Notes: a model not told the origin generated them from the letters alone. A stretch of DNA of 64,000 nucleotides from Sulfitobacter guttiformis (GCF_003610455.1 NZ_RAQK01000002.1:1-64000), one strand, 5' to 3'; positions 39,163 to 48,708 are shown, counted from the stretch's first letter. Program-made: numbers and translations.

Positions 39163-41358
39163 ATGCGTGGACGATATTCAGCCCTGAGTGTGCTTGCACT
39201 CTGCGCGGGCGTTGGTGGCGGTGTTTTTCTGGAGCGGTTGTATTTGAACCCTTCGGATATGGCGGGTGATGGCGGACCTGAAATTCTCTATTGGGTGGCT
39301 CCGATGGATGCGAATTTCCGCCAGCCCGGTCCGGGGAAATCTCCCATGGGGATGGACCTGATACCTGTTATGGCGGGGCAGGAGCCCTCTAGCGACCCCT
39401 CTGAGGTAATGCTGTCGGCTGCAGAGATCAACGCCATTGGCGTGCGTACGGCGATTGCACAAATCTCTGATATATCGGGTCGGATCGAGACGGTAGGTTT
39501 TGTCGGCTATGACGAACATCTCACAAGCCATGTTCATACCCGCGTCGATGGCTGGATCGAGGCACTGAATGTGCGTGCGGTTGGTGATCCCGTGCGCAAA
39601 GGGGATGTCCTGTTCGAGATGTTCAGCCAAGTTATAGGCTCATCTTCGTTTGATCTGCTGCGTGCCATTGAGGCAGGGGATAAACGCATCATAGATGCCG
39701 CACGGGGTAAGCTACGCAGCCACGGTATGTCTGACGCACAGATCGCCCGCATCGAAAAAAGTGGCGAGATCGCCCGTAATATTGAAGTGATTGCCACACA
39801 AAACGGTGTTGTCACTGGCCTTGAAGCCGCCGATGGCATGTTTCTCCAACCGGGTGTGCGGGCCGTCTCGCTGACTGATCTGAGCGCTGTCTGGCTTATC
39901 GTTGATGTATTCGAGCGTGATATTGCACGGATGACCGATGACATGCGTGCTGTAGCAACGTTCGAGCATCTGAATGGCCGCACTTTTGAAGGGGTCATCG
40001 ACTACGTCTATCCCGCGCTTGATGCACAGACCCGAACACTGCCCGTGCGATTGCGGTTCGACAACAGCGAGGGGCTGCTGCGCCCCAATATGTTTGGCAA
40101 TGTGAGCCTAATCCCGAACGAGACACGTGTTGCGCTGACCGTGCCGACCGAGGCGATCATTCGCAACGGCGCGGCTGAGCGGGTTATTCTCAAGACGGGC
40201 GAGGGTACTTTCAAACCGCGCCTGATTACCACAGGCCTGCGCGACAGCTTTGGCGGTGGTGGGCGCACGGAAGTGGTACAGGGTCTGGCACCGGGCGAGG
40301 AAGTTGTGGCCTCTGCGCAATTCCTGATCGACAGCGAAAGCGCGCTGAGCGCTGGTTTGATGCGAATGGCGCCGACTGATGAGGTGCCGGCACGCGGGGC
40401 AGGTGAGCTGGTGGCGCTCGATCCCGAAACGCGTATCGCGACGATCCGTCATGCAGCGCTTGAGACGCTGGACTGGCCAGCGATGACGTCCCGTTTTGCG
40501 CTGCGCAGCGATATCGCGCTGGATCGGTTGCAAGTTGGCCAGCAGGTTGCATTCCGTGCAGCTCGTGGCGCGGACGGTCTTCTGAGCCTGATTGAGCTGG
40601 GGTCTGACGACGGGATTGCGGCAACGGGCAGGGGTAAGGTTCTGGCGGTCACGGCAGATGGCAAGCTCACGATGGAGCATGATCCGATCCCCGAACTCGG
40701 CTGGCCTGCGATGCAGATGGACATGGATGTAGCAGGTATCGACGTGGGCGATGTGACATTGGATCAGCCTGTCGAGTTTGATCTGACCAAAGGGGATGAT
40801 GGTCTGTTCACGATTGTCGCTTTGCGCGGTGATGCGATGGGGGGGGAGGCAGAGACGCCTATGGCTGTGAAACCAGACGCCATGATCCCGCCGATCATCG
40901 TGTCTGGCACGATTGATGCGATAGACCCTGCGACAGGCATGGCCACGATCACCCATGGTCCGATGTTGGAAATCGGTATGCCCGGAATGACGATGGGTTT
41001 CGCACTGGATGAAACTCTCGACGCCGAGACGCTTGTCATGGGTACAGAGCTGACGCTAACCTTTGCTCGCCCAGACGGGATGACGATGCTGCTTGCTGCG
41101 GCCGAGCCTGTGGTGCCTCCGATGGAGGTGTCGGGCACGATCAACGCAATCGACTCTGATACTGGTATGGCCAACATCACCCACGGCCCCATGATGGAGA
41201 TAGGGATGCCGGGAATGACTATGGATTTCGCGGTTGATCCCGCTGTTGATCCAGCATCGCTGCCTGTCGGTGAGGAGGTTGTGCTCCAACTCCTCCGCAA
41301 CCCTGACTTCTCAATGACGCTCAAAGGTATCGCACCAGCGGCGCAGGTTGGGCAATGA
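39163..41358 (+). CDS. cusB: CusB-type RND efflux adaptor with four C-terminal CusF-like domains
   Basis: 731 residues from ATG 39163 with GAGGTG just upstream. An N-terminal signal/anchor, then a heavy-metal-binding segment (ILYWVAPMDANFRQPGPGKS, then PMGMDLIPVM), the HlyD-like adaptor core (VHTRVDGWIEALNVRAVGDP, lipoyl and beta-barrel parts) to about residue 405, then four CusF-like modules at about 411-483, 485-555, 577-645 and 653-728. Their metal-site segments are LDWPAMTSRF, LGWPAMQMDM, IGMPGMTMGF and IGMPGMTMDF: Trp is kept in 1-2 and replaced by Met in 3-4. Typical CusB is about 400-500 residues with none or one such module. Periplasmic adaptor to CusA; its stop overlaps cusA by 4 nt. 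Confidence 0.92.
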   Translation: MRGRYSALSVLALCAGVGGGVFLERLYLNPSDMAGDGGPEILYWVAPMDANFRQPGPGKSPMGMDLIPVMAGQEPSSDPSEVMLSAAEINAIGVRTAIAQISDISGRIETVGFVGYDEHLTSHVHTRVDGWIEALNVRAVGDPVRKGDVLFEMFSQVIGSSSFDLLRAIEAGDKRIIDAARGKLRSHGMSDAQIARIEKSGEIARNIEVIATQNGVVTGLEAADGMFLQPGVRAVSLTDLSAVWLIVDVFERDIARMTDDMRAVATFEHLNGRTFEGVIDYVYPALDAQTRTLPVRLRFDNSEGLLRPNMFGNVSLIPNETRVALTVPTEAIIRNGAAERVILKTGEGTFKPRLITTGLRDSFGGGGRTEVVQGLAPGEEVVASAQFLIDSESALSAGLMRMAPTDEVPARGAGELVALDPETRIATIRHAALETLDWPAMTSRFALRSDIALDRLQVGQQVAFRAARGADGLLSLIELGSDDGIAATGRGKVLAVTADGKLTMEHDPIPELGWPAMQMDMDVAGIDVGDVTLDQPVEFDLTKGDDGLFTIVALRGDAMGGEAETPMAVKPDAMIPPIIVSGTIDAIDPATGMATITHGPMLEIGMPGMTMGFALDETLDAETLVMGTELTLTFARPDGMTMLLAAAEPVVPPMEVSGTINAIDSDTGMANITHGPMMEIGMPGMTMDFAVDPAVDPASLPVGEEVVLQLLRNPDFSMTLKGIAPAAQVGQ

Positions 41359-44300
41359 TCGCCGCCATCATTCGCGGCTCGATTGCAAACCGGATCATCA
41401 TCCTTGCGCTGGCGATGATGATGGCCGTGACAGGCATCTGGGCGATCCGTACCACGCCCGTGGACGCGATCCCTGATCTGTCGGATGTGCAGGTGATCGT
41501 GCGCACGCCCTATGCAGGTCAGGCCCCGCAGGTCGTCGAGGATCAGGTTACCTATCCCATCGCCACCGCAATGCTGGCCGTGCCGGGGGCCAGCGACGTG
41601 CGCGGCTTCTCGTTCTTCGGCGATAGCTATGTTTACGTGGTTTTCGAGGACGGCACCGATCTGTATTGGGCGCGCACGCGTGTGCTGGAATACCTCGGCC
41701 AGATCACGGCGAACTTGCCTGAAGGTGTCTCGCCACAGCTGGGGCCGGATGCCACGGGCGTAGGTTGGATTTACCAATATGCTCTGATCGACCGCACGGG
41801 CGGGCATGATTTGGCACAGTTGCGCACGATCCAAGACTGGTTTCTGAAATACGAATTGCAGACCGTCGATGGTGTTTCCGAGGTCGCCACGATTGGTGGC
41901 ATGGTCAAACAGTATCAGGTCGTGGTCGATCCCAACAAACTGCGTGCTTATGATATAACGCTGACGCAAATTCAGGCCGCCATTCAAGGGGCCAACCGCG
42001 AGACGGGTGGGAGCGTGATCGAGATGGGCGAGGCCGAATTTATGGTCCGCTCAACGGGGTACGTCGACGAGATCGCCGATCTGGCGAAAGCGCCGCTGAT
42101 GGTAAACGAACGCGGTGCAGCGCTTACACTGGGCGATGTGGCTGACATCCGGCTTGGACCAGAAATGCGCCGCGGTGTGGGCGAGCTTGATGGCGAAGGC
42201 GATGCAGTCGGAGGCGTCGTGATACTGCGCTGGGGTGGTAATGCGCTGTCGACAATCAAGGCAGTAGAGGTGCGGATCGACGAGCTGCGCCAGAGCCTGC
42301 CGGAAGGCGTCGAGATCGTCACGACCTACAACCGTGCGGGCGTTATCGAGCGGGCCATCGAAAACTTGCAATCAAAGCTCACCGAGGAATTCATAGTCGT
42401 CATTCTGGTCTGCGCTGCGTTTCTGCTGCACGTCCGCTCCTCGCTGGTGATCCTGCTGTCGCTGCCGCTGGGGATCTTTGCCGCCTTTATTATCATGAAA
42501 CTGCAAGGGGTGAACGCCAATATCATGTCGCTGGGGGGCATCGCCATTGCTATTGGCGCGATGGTAGACGCGGCGATTGTGATGATCGAGGCGATGCATC
42601 GGCGGCTGGAGAAGGAAGTTTTGACCAATAAAAACCGGTGGCGCATCGTCACTGAATGCTGTGAGGAGGTGGGGCCTGCGCTGTTCTTCTCCCTCGCTAT
42701 TATCGCAGTGAGTTTTCTGCCCGTGTTTGTGCTGGAAAGTCAGGAGGGTCGGCTGTTCAAACCGCTCGCCTTTACAAAGACATACGCCATGGCCGCCGCT
42801 GCGATCCTGTCGATCACGCTGGTCCCTGTGCTTATGGGCTATTTCGTGCGCGGCTGCATCGTGCCTGAGCATCGCAACCCGCTCAACCGTTTGGTGATCT
42901 TTATCTACCGCCCGTTCCTTGATGCCGCTGTGGCTTGGCCTTGGGCCACGACAATGCTCGCGGGTCTGCTGGTCGCCTCCATGTGGTGGCCGCTGCAACG
43001 TATCGGGAGCGAGTTCATGCCGGAACTGAACGAGGGCGATTTCCTTTACATGCCGTCGCTCTATCCCGGTGTGTCCATCGGCAAAGCGCGTGAGGTGCTG
43101 CAACAGACCGATCGCCTCATCGCCACAGTGCCCGAAGTGCTGACAGTGCATGGCAAGCTGGGGCGTGCCGATACGGCGACGGACCCCGCACCGCTGACGA
43201 TGATCGAGACGACGATCCAGCTCAAACCCGAGGCTGACTGGCGTGAGGGGATGACCATGGATGGCATCCGCGCAGAGTTGGACCGTGTCGTGCAAATCCC
43301 CGGTGTCACGAATGTCTGGATACAGCCGATCAAGAACCGGATCGACATGCTTGCTACGGGCATCAAAACGCCTGTGGGGGTTAAAATATCCGGCGCTGAT
43401 CTGCGTGTGATCGAGCAGATCGGGATCGAGGTTGAGCGGATTGCAGGTGGTATAGAGGGCACAACCTCGGCCTATGCCGAACGGCCCATTGGCGGGCGGT
43501 TTATCGAGATCAACCCCGACCGCGAGGCGGCTGCGCGGTATATGATGAGTGTGCGCGACATTCAGGATGTGGTGCAGACAGCCATTGGCGGGATGCAAGT
43601 GTCGGAATCTGTCGAAGGGCTGGAGCGGTTTCCAATCAATCTGCGCTATCCGCAGGATTGGCGTGACAGCCCCGAGCGTCTGCGCGATCTGCCTGTCGTC
43701 ACGCCGTCGGGCGCGCATATCCCGCTGGGCACACTGGCCGAGATCAAAGTCGTCGATGGACCGGGCATGATCCGCTCCGAGAATGCGCGCCGCACTGGGT
43801 TTGTCTTCATCGACATCGCGGGCCGTGATTTGGGCGGCTATGTCGAGGAGGCGCGTGCTGCTGTAGCGGAACAGGTGGTTTTGCCTGCGGGTTATTCGAT
43901 CACTTGGTCAGGCCAGTATGAGTATATCCAGCGGATGCAGGAAAGGCTCAAACTGGTGGCCCCGGCGACGCTGCTGATCATCACGCTGATGCTGTTCATG
44001 GCGTTTAACCGCGTGATCGAGGTGGGCATCATTCTTGCCGCCCTGCCTGTGGCCCTCGCGGGGGGCGTCTGGTTCCTGTGGTATCTCAGCTTCGATATCT
44101 CCGTTGCTGTGCTGGTGGGGTTCATTGCCCTTGCGGGTGTGGCGGTTGAGACGGCGATTGTGATGCTGCTCTACCTTAACCTTGCATGGGAAAAGCGCCG
44201 TAAACAGGCGGCTGCCGAGCGGCGGGAGATGACCCCGTTGGATGTGGAAGAGGTCGTCTTTGAGGGCGCTCTGCTGCGCGTGCGGCCCAAGGTGATGACT

Positions 44301-44534
44301 GTCGCAACCATCTTCGCGGGCCTCATCCCTATCATGTACGGCACCGGCACAGGCTCCGAGATCATGCAGCGCATTGCCGCCCCGATGATCGGCGGTATGG
44401 CCACGGCCACCGTTCTCACCCTTTTTGTCATTCCGTCGATCTTTGTGATCTGGAAGCGGTTGGCCCTGAGCCGCGTCAACCGCACCTTGCTGCTGGCTGA
44501 GGGTCCGCCCGACGCAGCACTTCCCGCCGAATAA
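41355..44534 (+). CDS. cusA: CusA/CzcA-type heavy-metal RND efflux pump
   Basis: 1059 residues, full length. TM1 with ALAMMMAVTGIWAI, the porter domain opening TTPVDAIPDLSDVQVIVRT (typical of HME-RND), the TM4 motif AIAIGAMVDAAIVMIEAMHR, the second-half repeat GGIEGTTSAYAERPIGG, and TM10-12 (FIALAGVAVETAIVMLLYLN). Together with CusB and CusF it points to export of monovalent Cu(I)/Ag(I) from periplasm and cytosol; divalent metals cannot be excluded from sequence. No outer-membrane CusC gene is in this cluster, so a TolC-type partner must come from elsewhere. Confidence 0.95.
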   Translation: MIAAIIRGSIANRIIILALAMMMAVTGIWAIRTTPVDAIPDLSDVQVIVRTPYAGQAPQVVEDQVTYPIATAMLAVPGASDVRGFSFFGDSYVYVVFEDGTDLYWARTRVLEYLGQITANLPEGVSPQLGPDATGVGWIYQYALIDRTGGHDLAQLRTIQDWFLKYELQTVDGVSEVATIGGMVKQYQVVVDPNKLRAYDITLTQIQAAIQGANRETGGSVIEMGEAEFMVRSTGYVDEIADLAKAPLMVNERGAALTLGDVADIRLGPEMRRGVGELDGEGDAVGGVVILRWGGNALSTIKAVEVRIDELRQSLPEGVEIVTTYNRAGVIERAIENLQSKLTEEFIVVILVCAAFLLHVRSSLVILLSLPLGIFAAFIIMKLQGVNANIMSLGGIAIAIGAMVDAAIVMIEAMHRRLEKEVLTNKNRWRIVTECCEEVGPALFFSLAIIAVSFLPVFVLESQEGRLFKPLAFTKTYAMAAAAILSITLVPVLMGYFVRGCIVPEHRNPLNRLVIFIYRPFLDAAVAWPWATTMLAGLLVASMWWPLQRIGSEFMPELNEGDFLYMPSLYPGVSIGKAREVLQQTDRLIATVPEVLTVHGKLGRADTATDPAPLTMIETTIQLKPEADWREGMTMDGIRAELDRVVQIPGVTNVWIQPIKNRIDMLATGIKTPVGVKISGADLRVIEQIGIEVERIAGGIEGTTSAYAERPIGGRFIEINPDREAAARYMMSVRDIQDVVQTAIGGMQVSESVEGLERFPINLRYPQDWRDSPERLRDLPVVTPSGAHIPLGTLAEIKVVDGPGMIRSENARRTGFVFIDIAGRDLGGYVEEARAAVAEQVVLPAGYSITWSGQYEYIQRMQERLKLVAPATLLIITLMLFMAFNRVIEVGIILAALPVALAGGVWFLWYLSFDISVAVLVGFIALAGVAVETAIVMLLYLNLAWEKRRKQAAAERREMTPLDVEEVVFEGALLRVRPKVMTVATIFAGLIPIMYGTGTGSEIMQRIAAPMIGGMATATVLTLFVIPSIFVIWKRLALSRVNRTLLLAEGPPDAALPAE

Positions 44535-44560
44535 TCAACCCAACCTGAAAGGCCTATCTC

Positions 44561-44917
44561 ATGAAAATTCTCTCGCTTACCCTCTTCGCTCTGATGCTAA
44601 GCACACCCTTGGCGATGGCACAGACCAACCACTCCACGATGGACCACTCAAATATGGACCACTCCGCTATGAGCGCCGAAAACATGGATGGTGCTGTGCA
44701 TACCAAAGCCGTGGTGAACGCCCTGGGCGATGGTACCGCCAATATCAGCCACGAGCCGATCCCCGAAATCGGTTGGCCCGCCATGACGATGGACCTCGCC
44801 TTGCTGCCGGATGCGCAGATGTTGGGCGATGTGGTGGCCGGCGATACAGTCACGCTGATGCTGATCAAGGGTGACGACGGGATGTATTCCATCGCTGGCA
44901 TGATGGCTGCTGAATGA
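44561..44917 (+). CDS. cusF: periplasmic copper chaperone CusF
   Basis: 118 residues. Signal peptide MKILSLTLFALMLSTPLAMA; a His/Met-rich linker (NHSTMDHSNMDHSAMSAENM); then a CusF domain with His in SHEPIPEIGWPAMTMDLAL, i.e. the H...W..M.M Cu(I)/Ag(I) site with the cation-pi Trp intact. It delivers metal to CusB. 26 bp after cusA, followed by a terminator hairpin, so the operon ends here. Confidence 0.92.
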   Translation: MKILSLTLFALMLSTPLAMAQTNHSTMDHSNMDHSAMSAENMDGAVHTKAVVNALGDGTANISHEPIPEIGWPAMTMDLALLPDAQMLGDVVAGDTVTLMLIKGDDGMYSIAGMMAAE

Positions 44918-44924
44918 TTGCTGT

Positions 44925-44952
44925 GCTGGCCGGTTGTGATGCACCGGCCAGC
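44925..44952 (+). terminator. terminator-like hairpin after cusF
   Basis: Perfect 10-bp stem GCTGGCCGGT (44925-44934) and ACCGGCCAGC (44943-44952), 8-nt loop, followed by GCTTCCTTTC. Confidence 0.6.
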
Positions 44953-44984
44953 GCTTCCTTTCAACATGGCATAGTGGCAAGGAC

Positions 44985-45420
44985 TTGCTTACATTTATAA
45001 TAGCGCTCATGATTGGCGTTGTGGTCACAGGTGGACGGTGGGTGTTTCTGCGCCCGTCCGATAGCAACAGCACCACAGCAGGCGCGCCGATGGTGGCGGT
45101 TAGCCTGCCGGACAGGCTCAATCCACTGTAGCAGTCAGGCGCGGCGGCCTTCACTGAAAATTGTGCCGGCTTTCATGGTGCAACGGTGCTGGACGCGAAG
45201 GAATTGGGCCACCGTTGATTTACAAGAACTATGACCCCAGCCAACAACGGACATGTCGTTTCAGCTCACCGTACCGTAAGGCGTGCGGGCACTCCATTGG
45301 TCGTTTGGCGATACGCCCGCGGTGACCCGCCTCACCTCCGAAGCAGTAGAGCCGATCATCTCCCTTATGCGCGCGGTCCAACTCGCCAACGGAATTTGCA
45401 CCAACAGGAAAATACAATAT
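44985..45420 (+). pseudogene. decayed c-type cytochrome, paralogue of the gene at 57286
   Basis: The frame from TTG 44985 reads as an anchor helix (LTFIIALMIGVVVTGGRW), a linker (GAPMVAVSLPDRLNPL), TAG at about 45129, then GAAAFTENCAGFHGATV. The heme site CxxCH has become CAGFH. A second stop comes at about 45217. The next segment in another frame, PLIYKNYDPSQQRTCRFS then RKACGHSIGRLAIRP, matches, in decayed form, HIIYEPSHHADESFQ...GVRAHHWPFGDMP of the intact cytochrome at 57286. It cannot bind heme normally. Confidence 0.75.
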
Positions 45421-45702
45421 CACGGTCTTCAAGCCATCTGAAACCAGTCATTCGTGCAGCCGCAGCGAAAGCTTACTTTGTACGCTGACCGACGTTTGAG
45501 CCAACACAATGCTGCAAGATGGACGAACGGCTGCAATCACGGGTCGGACCGCAGCGATCGGTCCCAGTGGAGAAGGTCCGCAATGTGCCGCTCTTGTCGA
45601 TCGAGATGTCGGGAGGATTGCCGACATTCGCTGCATTTCCAAGTAAGCAATACCATGTCAGCAGAAGCTGACATTTATCCAAAATTTGAAAAGGGTACGG
45701 CA
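45421..45702. repeat. degenerate intergenic repeat unit
   Basis: gcagccgcagcgaaagctta (from about 45459) and agtggagaaggtccgcaatg (from about 45567) repeat the pattern at 5981-6060 in the same order. No gene. Confidence 0.4.
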
Positions 45703-46071
45703 TCACCTTCGCAAGTCAGCTACCCCTATTTTGAGTTGCCAGTGGCTGCGTTCTAATGCCATCAGCCGATGACCGGACCGTTCGAAAAGTGCCGCGATAG
45801 CTTCCACCGCTTCAAGCAATACTGCCGCCGGCGGGTTCTGAACGGGAATGTTTAGGACCGACCCGTCTTCGGCAAGTAGCGCTTCGTCTGCGCCAATGAC
45901 TTCAACGAATAGATCACGATCGTTGTCACACGTTTGAAGACTTGCGTCGTAGATGAACAAATTGAGTGAGCCGATTGACGGGTTGGAGAACTTAGCCGCG
46001 TATAGCGTGTAGGTGTCTCGGCGGGGCAGGCCCCGTAGGTGGAAAACCCGAAATTTTTCGGTATAAATTCT
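45703..46071 (-). pseudogene. 5'-truncated gene fragment, unknown
   Basis: An open minus-strand frame from the TAA at about 46074 down to 45703 reads as real protein (HLRGLPRRDTYTLYAAKFSN, PSIGSLNLFIYDASLQTCDN, then VLLEAVEAIAALFERSGHRL), but no ATG or GTG start is available, only an internal TTG at 45960. It looks like the C-terminal 115 residues of a lost gene. I do not recognise the family. Confidence 0.4.
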
Positions 46072-47109
46072 TTAGCTGCGATCTTTCTTCTGCATCAAAC
46101 AGTGTTTGAGAAATAGTATTATACCAAGATCTTCTATAATAAATTTGTTGATTGATATCTTCCGGCATGCCTTATTTATGACGTTAAGAACCTGTCGCGG
46201 ATTTCTTACCTCACTCATCGCCCGTAGCAGGCATTCAGTATAAAATGGGCGCTGGGGAGAAGCGCACCAAATCGATGGCTCACGCAAAACTTCGATAAAA
46301 TTGCTGTTTGCGGCGTCGCTGTGTAAGCCGTCACGCAGCGTGTGCAAAGCCTGCACTAAGAAACCGAACCATAGGCGGTTGCCTCTGCTGAGTGGCAAGG
46401 GCAAAGAATTGAATAGCGAACTTACTGCAAATGTTAGCTCTAACGGCAAGGATTACTACAGTAACCGCCATTGAAATCCCCCGCTGATCCTGTGCAGGAA
46501 TTCTAAAGGAAAAATGTGCCTTAAACTTGCAGTCGTTAAACGAACGCGCGTTCTGCCAGTGGATTTTGATGCGAGGGCTGCTATCTGCGTCCAGCCCCAA
46601 CCGGACCTTGGTCGCGGTACCTTTTATGACGCTATAGCATTCGCATTGCAGGGTGCGCAGATACTATGCTCCTGTAATATAAAAATTTAATTAAAGCAGT
46701 TGTGCCCCGGCAACGATACCTCAGCCGAGGCTTCCTCGGAGCATTCCTGCTCTCCGAACACTCGGAGCGGCAAGTTGCCACTCACTTGAGCCCACAGGTC
46801 GACTTTTCCGACGAAAACCTCGATCTTCCCAGTGGGGATTTAGGGGGCCACCAAATTAGCGGCGTGCTAAGTCAGATATACAGGTTCGTTGCCCTTACCG
46901 CGAAGGGGACCTAAGTAAGGTTGGTCGGAATGCATGCCACGAGCAATCGCGTCTGATTAACATACCGGCGGTTCTGCGTATTTGCTGCGGACAGACTGCG
47001 GCGATAGTGATAACAAACATGCACGAAAGCGACTTGTTAGGCTTGTAGCGTTGCACGCATCCCGTATGCAATGCGACAGGATGTTTGCTCGGAAGTATAG
47101 TTTATTTAA
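46072..47109. other. gene-poor region before the sulfotransferase
   Basis: A minus-strand open frame at 46072-46449 (125 codons) has no recognisable motif and no clear ribosome site; I do not call it. The AT-rich 46660-46700 and 47085-47109 stretches could hold promoters. No RNA genes seen. Confidence 0.35.
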
Positions 47110-47928
47110 ATGAAAAGCCTTTTTAAACTTGGCAGTAAACCCAGCAATAAAAAACTGGTTTTTCTTCATGTGCCAAAGACAGGCGGGCAGTCGGTGCGCC
47201 AGATGTTGCACGATGCCTTTGGTGAAGCGGCTATTTGTCCTGCACGCTCAACCGAGGAACTATGCACCTATTCAATGGCGCAGCTTAACGAATATCGCGT
47301 GCATGCGCCGCACGGCGACTGGTCAACACTTGATGCCGTGTCAGGTCCAAAGATGGTATTCACCGTCTTGCGTGATCCGCTGGACCGCATTTTGTCCTAT
47401 TATTTTTATGTCGCGGACAAGGCCGAGAAGATGAGCAAACAAGATCTGAGCCTTTCCCACCATCAGGGCCTCAATGCCGTTCATTCAATGAGCCCTGATG
47501 AATATTTCTTTGAAGGCCCCCCGCATCTGCGTGCGTTTATCGCCGATACTTACGATAACTTTTACACCTACTATTTTGGCACAAGACGGATGGATGGCCG
47601 TCGCAAGCTTAACAATCTAATGCAACGCGGCATGCATGACATTCATCATCTGGTCGATGCGGCCCTATCCAATATTGACGCTTTGGATAGGGTGTATACG
47701 TTGGACGAATTGCACTTAATCCAGCAAGATATAGCTGACATTTCAAAAACGCCGCTGAAAGGCGCGTATTACGCCAATAAAAACATCTCTAGCTTGCCAG
47801 CCGACCGGTTGGATAGGTTGCGCGCGCGAGGTGCGTCAGAAGCGGTTATAAACCTACTGTATTCGTACTCAGAGCATGACTACAAAATCTGGAACGCTGT
47901 GTGCGCAAAACGAAAGCAAATGCCATGA
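47110..47928 (+). CDS. sulfotransferase-family protein
   Basis: 272 residues. The 5'-phosphosulfate loop is VFLHVPKTGGQSVRQM (17-32) and the 3'-phosphate motif is TVLRDPLDRILSYYFY (85-100), as in Sulfotransfer_2-type enzymes that move sulfate from PAPS to sugars or other hydroxyls. Cytoplasmic; no signal or TM. The acceptor is unknown. It overlaps the next gene by 4 nt, so the sulfotransferase and the dioxygenase are made together and may act on the same product. Confidence 0.85.
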   Translation: MKSLFKLGSKPSNKKLVFLHVPKTGGQSVRQMLHDAFGEAAICPARSTEELCTYSMAQLNEYRVHAPHGDWSTLDAVSGPKMVFTVLRDPLDRILSYYFYVADKAEKMSKQDLSLSHHQGLNAVHSMSPDEYFFEGPPHLRAFIADTYDNFYTYYFGTRRMDGRRKLNNLMQRGMHDIHHLVDAALSNIDALDRVYTLDELHLIQQDIADISKTPLKGAYYANKNISSLPADRLDRLRARGASEAVINLLYSYSEHDYKIWNAVCAKRKQMP

Positions 47929-48704
47929 GAAATGCGGCTCAACTCGACGCTGGACAACGCGAGGCGTTTCGCAAAGATGGCGTTTTACTGCTCAAAGATT
48001 TTGCACCGAAACGGGCGGTCATTGCAGTTTTACGGCAATATAACATCTGGCGGAACACGGTTATTATGCAGGGCGCTGATGACAAAACACGCGGTGATAT
48101 TGCGCGGGCACGTCAGGCTATGGACGTCACAGAAGGGGAAGAGATTGCGCCATTGCGGAAACTCGCTCACGATCTGGGAGGCGCGCTTTTAGGGCCAGAC
48201 AACGTACACGAAGTTGAGGCCCAACTGATCGGATGGGCACCGTCAGGACCTGCGTGGAAGCCCACCTGGCACATTGATTGGGTAAACAAGCACCTCAGAC
48301 TGAAGACAGAGGACCAGTTTCCGGGGTTCCAACTGTTGGTCGGCTTTCCCTTAACTCCCGCTCTGCGAGAAGACCGTGGCAATCTATTTGTTTCACCAGG
48401 CTGGCATACCGAGATTTGCAACACGTTTCGTCAATCGCCCACCCTGCGCGACCCGCTGGAAGCAATCAGCAAGGGCATAGCTTCTCAGGTGCCGTGGGGA
48501 ACGCCTCAACAGTTGCTCGTCGCGCCTGGGGATGTCATTTTAACACATTCCTTGATTCCGCACGGCGTGGCGGAGAACAAGGGCGCGGGTTTCGCCGACA
48601 AGCTGTATTTCCGTCTGGCACATAAGACAGCTATTCATCGTGGCGGTCGTGATGCTTTGGATACGCCCTGGCGCAACTGGCAAGGGATGCAGGACGGCGG
48701 CTGA
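47925..48704 (+). CDS. phytanoyl-CoA dioxygenase-like Fe(II)/2-oxoglutarate oxygenase
   Basis: 259 residues from ATG 47925 (a 4-nt overlap favours this over the GTG at 47901). The N-terminus DAGQREAFRKDGVLLLKDF is the usual PhyH opening. The facial triad is His116-x-Asp118 (WHIDW) with a distal His in ILTHSLIPHGVAEN (His208 or 213); the 2-oxoglutarate Arg is likely Arg230 (KLYFRLAHK). It should hydroxylate a small molecule. It is convergent with the radical SAM gene, with only 4 bp between the stops. Confidence 0.82.
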   Translation: MRNAAQLDAGQREAFRKDGVLLLKDFAPKRAVIAVLRQYNIWRNTVIMQGADDKTRGDIARARQAMDVTEGEEIAPLRKLAHDLGGALLGPDNVHEVEAQLIGWAPSGPAWKPTWHIDWVNKHLRLKTEDQFPGFQLLVGFPLTPALREDRGNLFVSPGWHTEICNTFRQSPTLRDPLEAISKGIASQVPWGTPQQLLVAPGDVILTHSLIPHGVAENKGAGFADKLYFRLAHKTAIHRGGRDALDTPWRNWQGMQDGG

Positions 48705-48708
48705 CTAT

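Noticed and set aside
40764..41987. 407-codon minus-strand open frame opposite cusB/cusA
   Set aside because: Antisense of a GC-rich, strongly coding region; His/Arg/Ile-rich composition with no family.
42372..43718. 448-codon minus-strand open frame opposite cusA
   Set aside because: Composition rich in Arg and His typical of a shadow frame; cusA on the plus strand is certain.
46072..46449. 125-codon minus-strand open frame
   Set aside because: No recognisable domain and no clear start; kept only as a note in the gene-poor entry.
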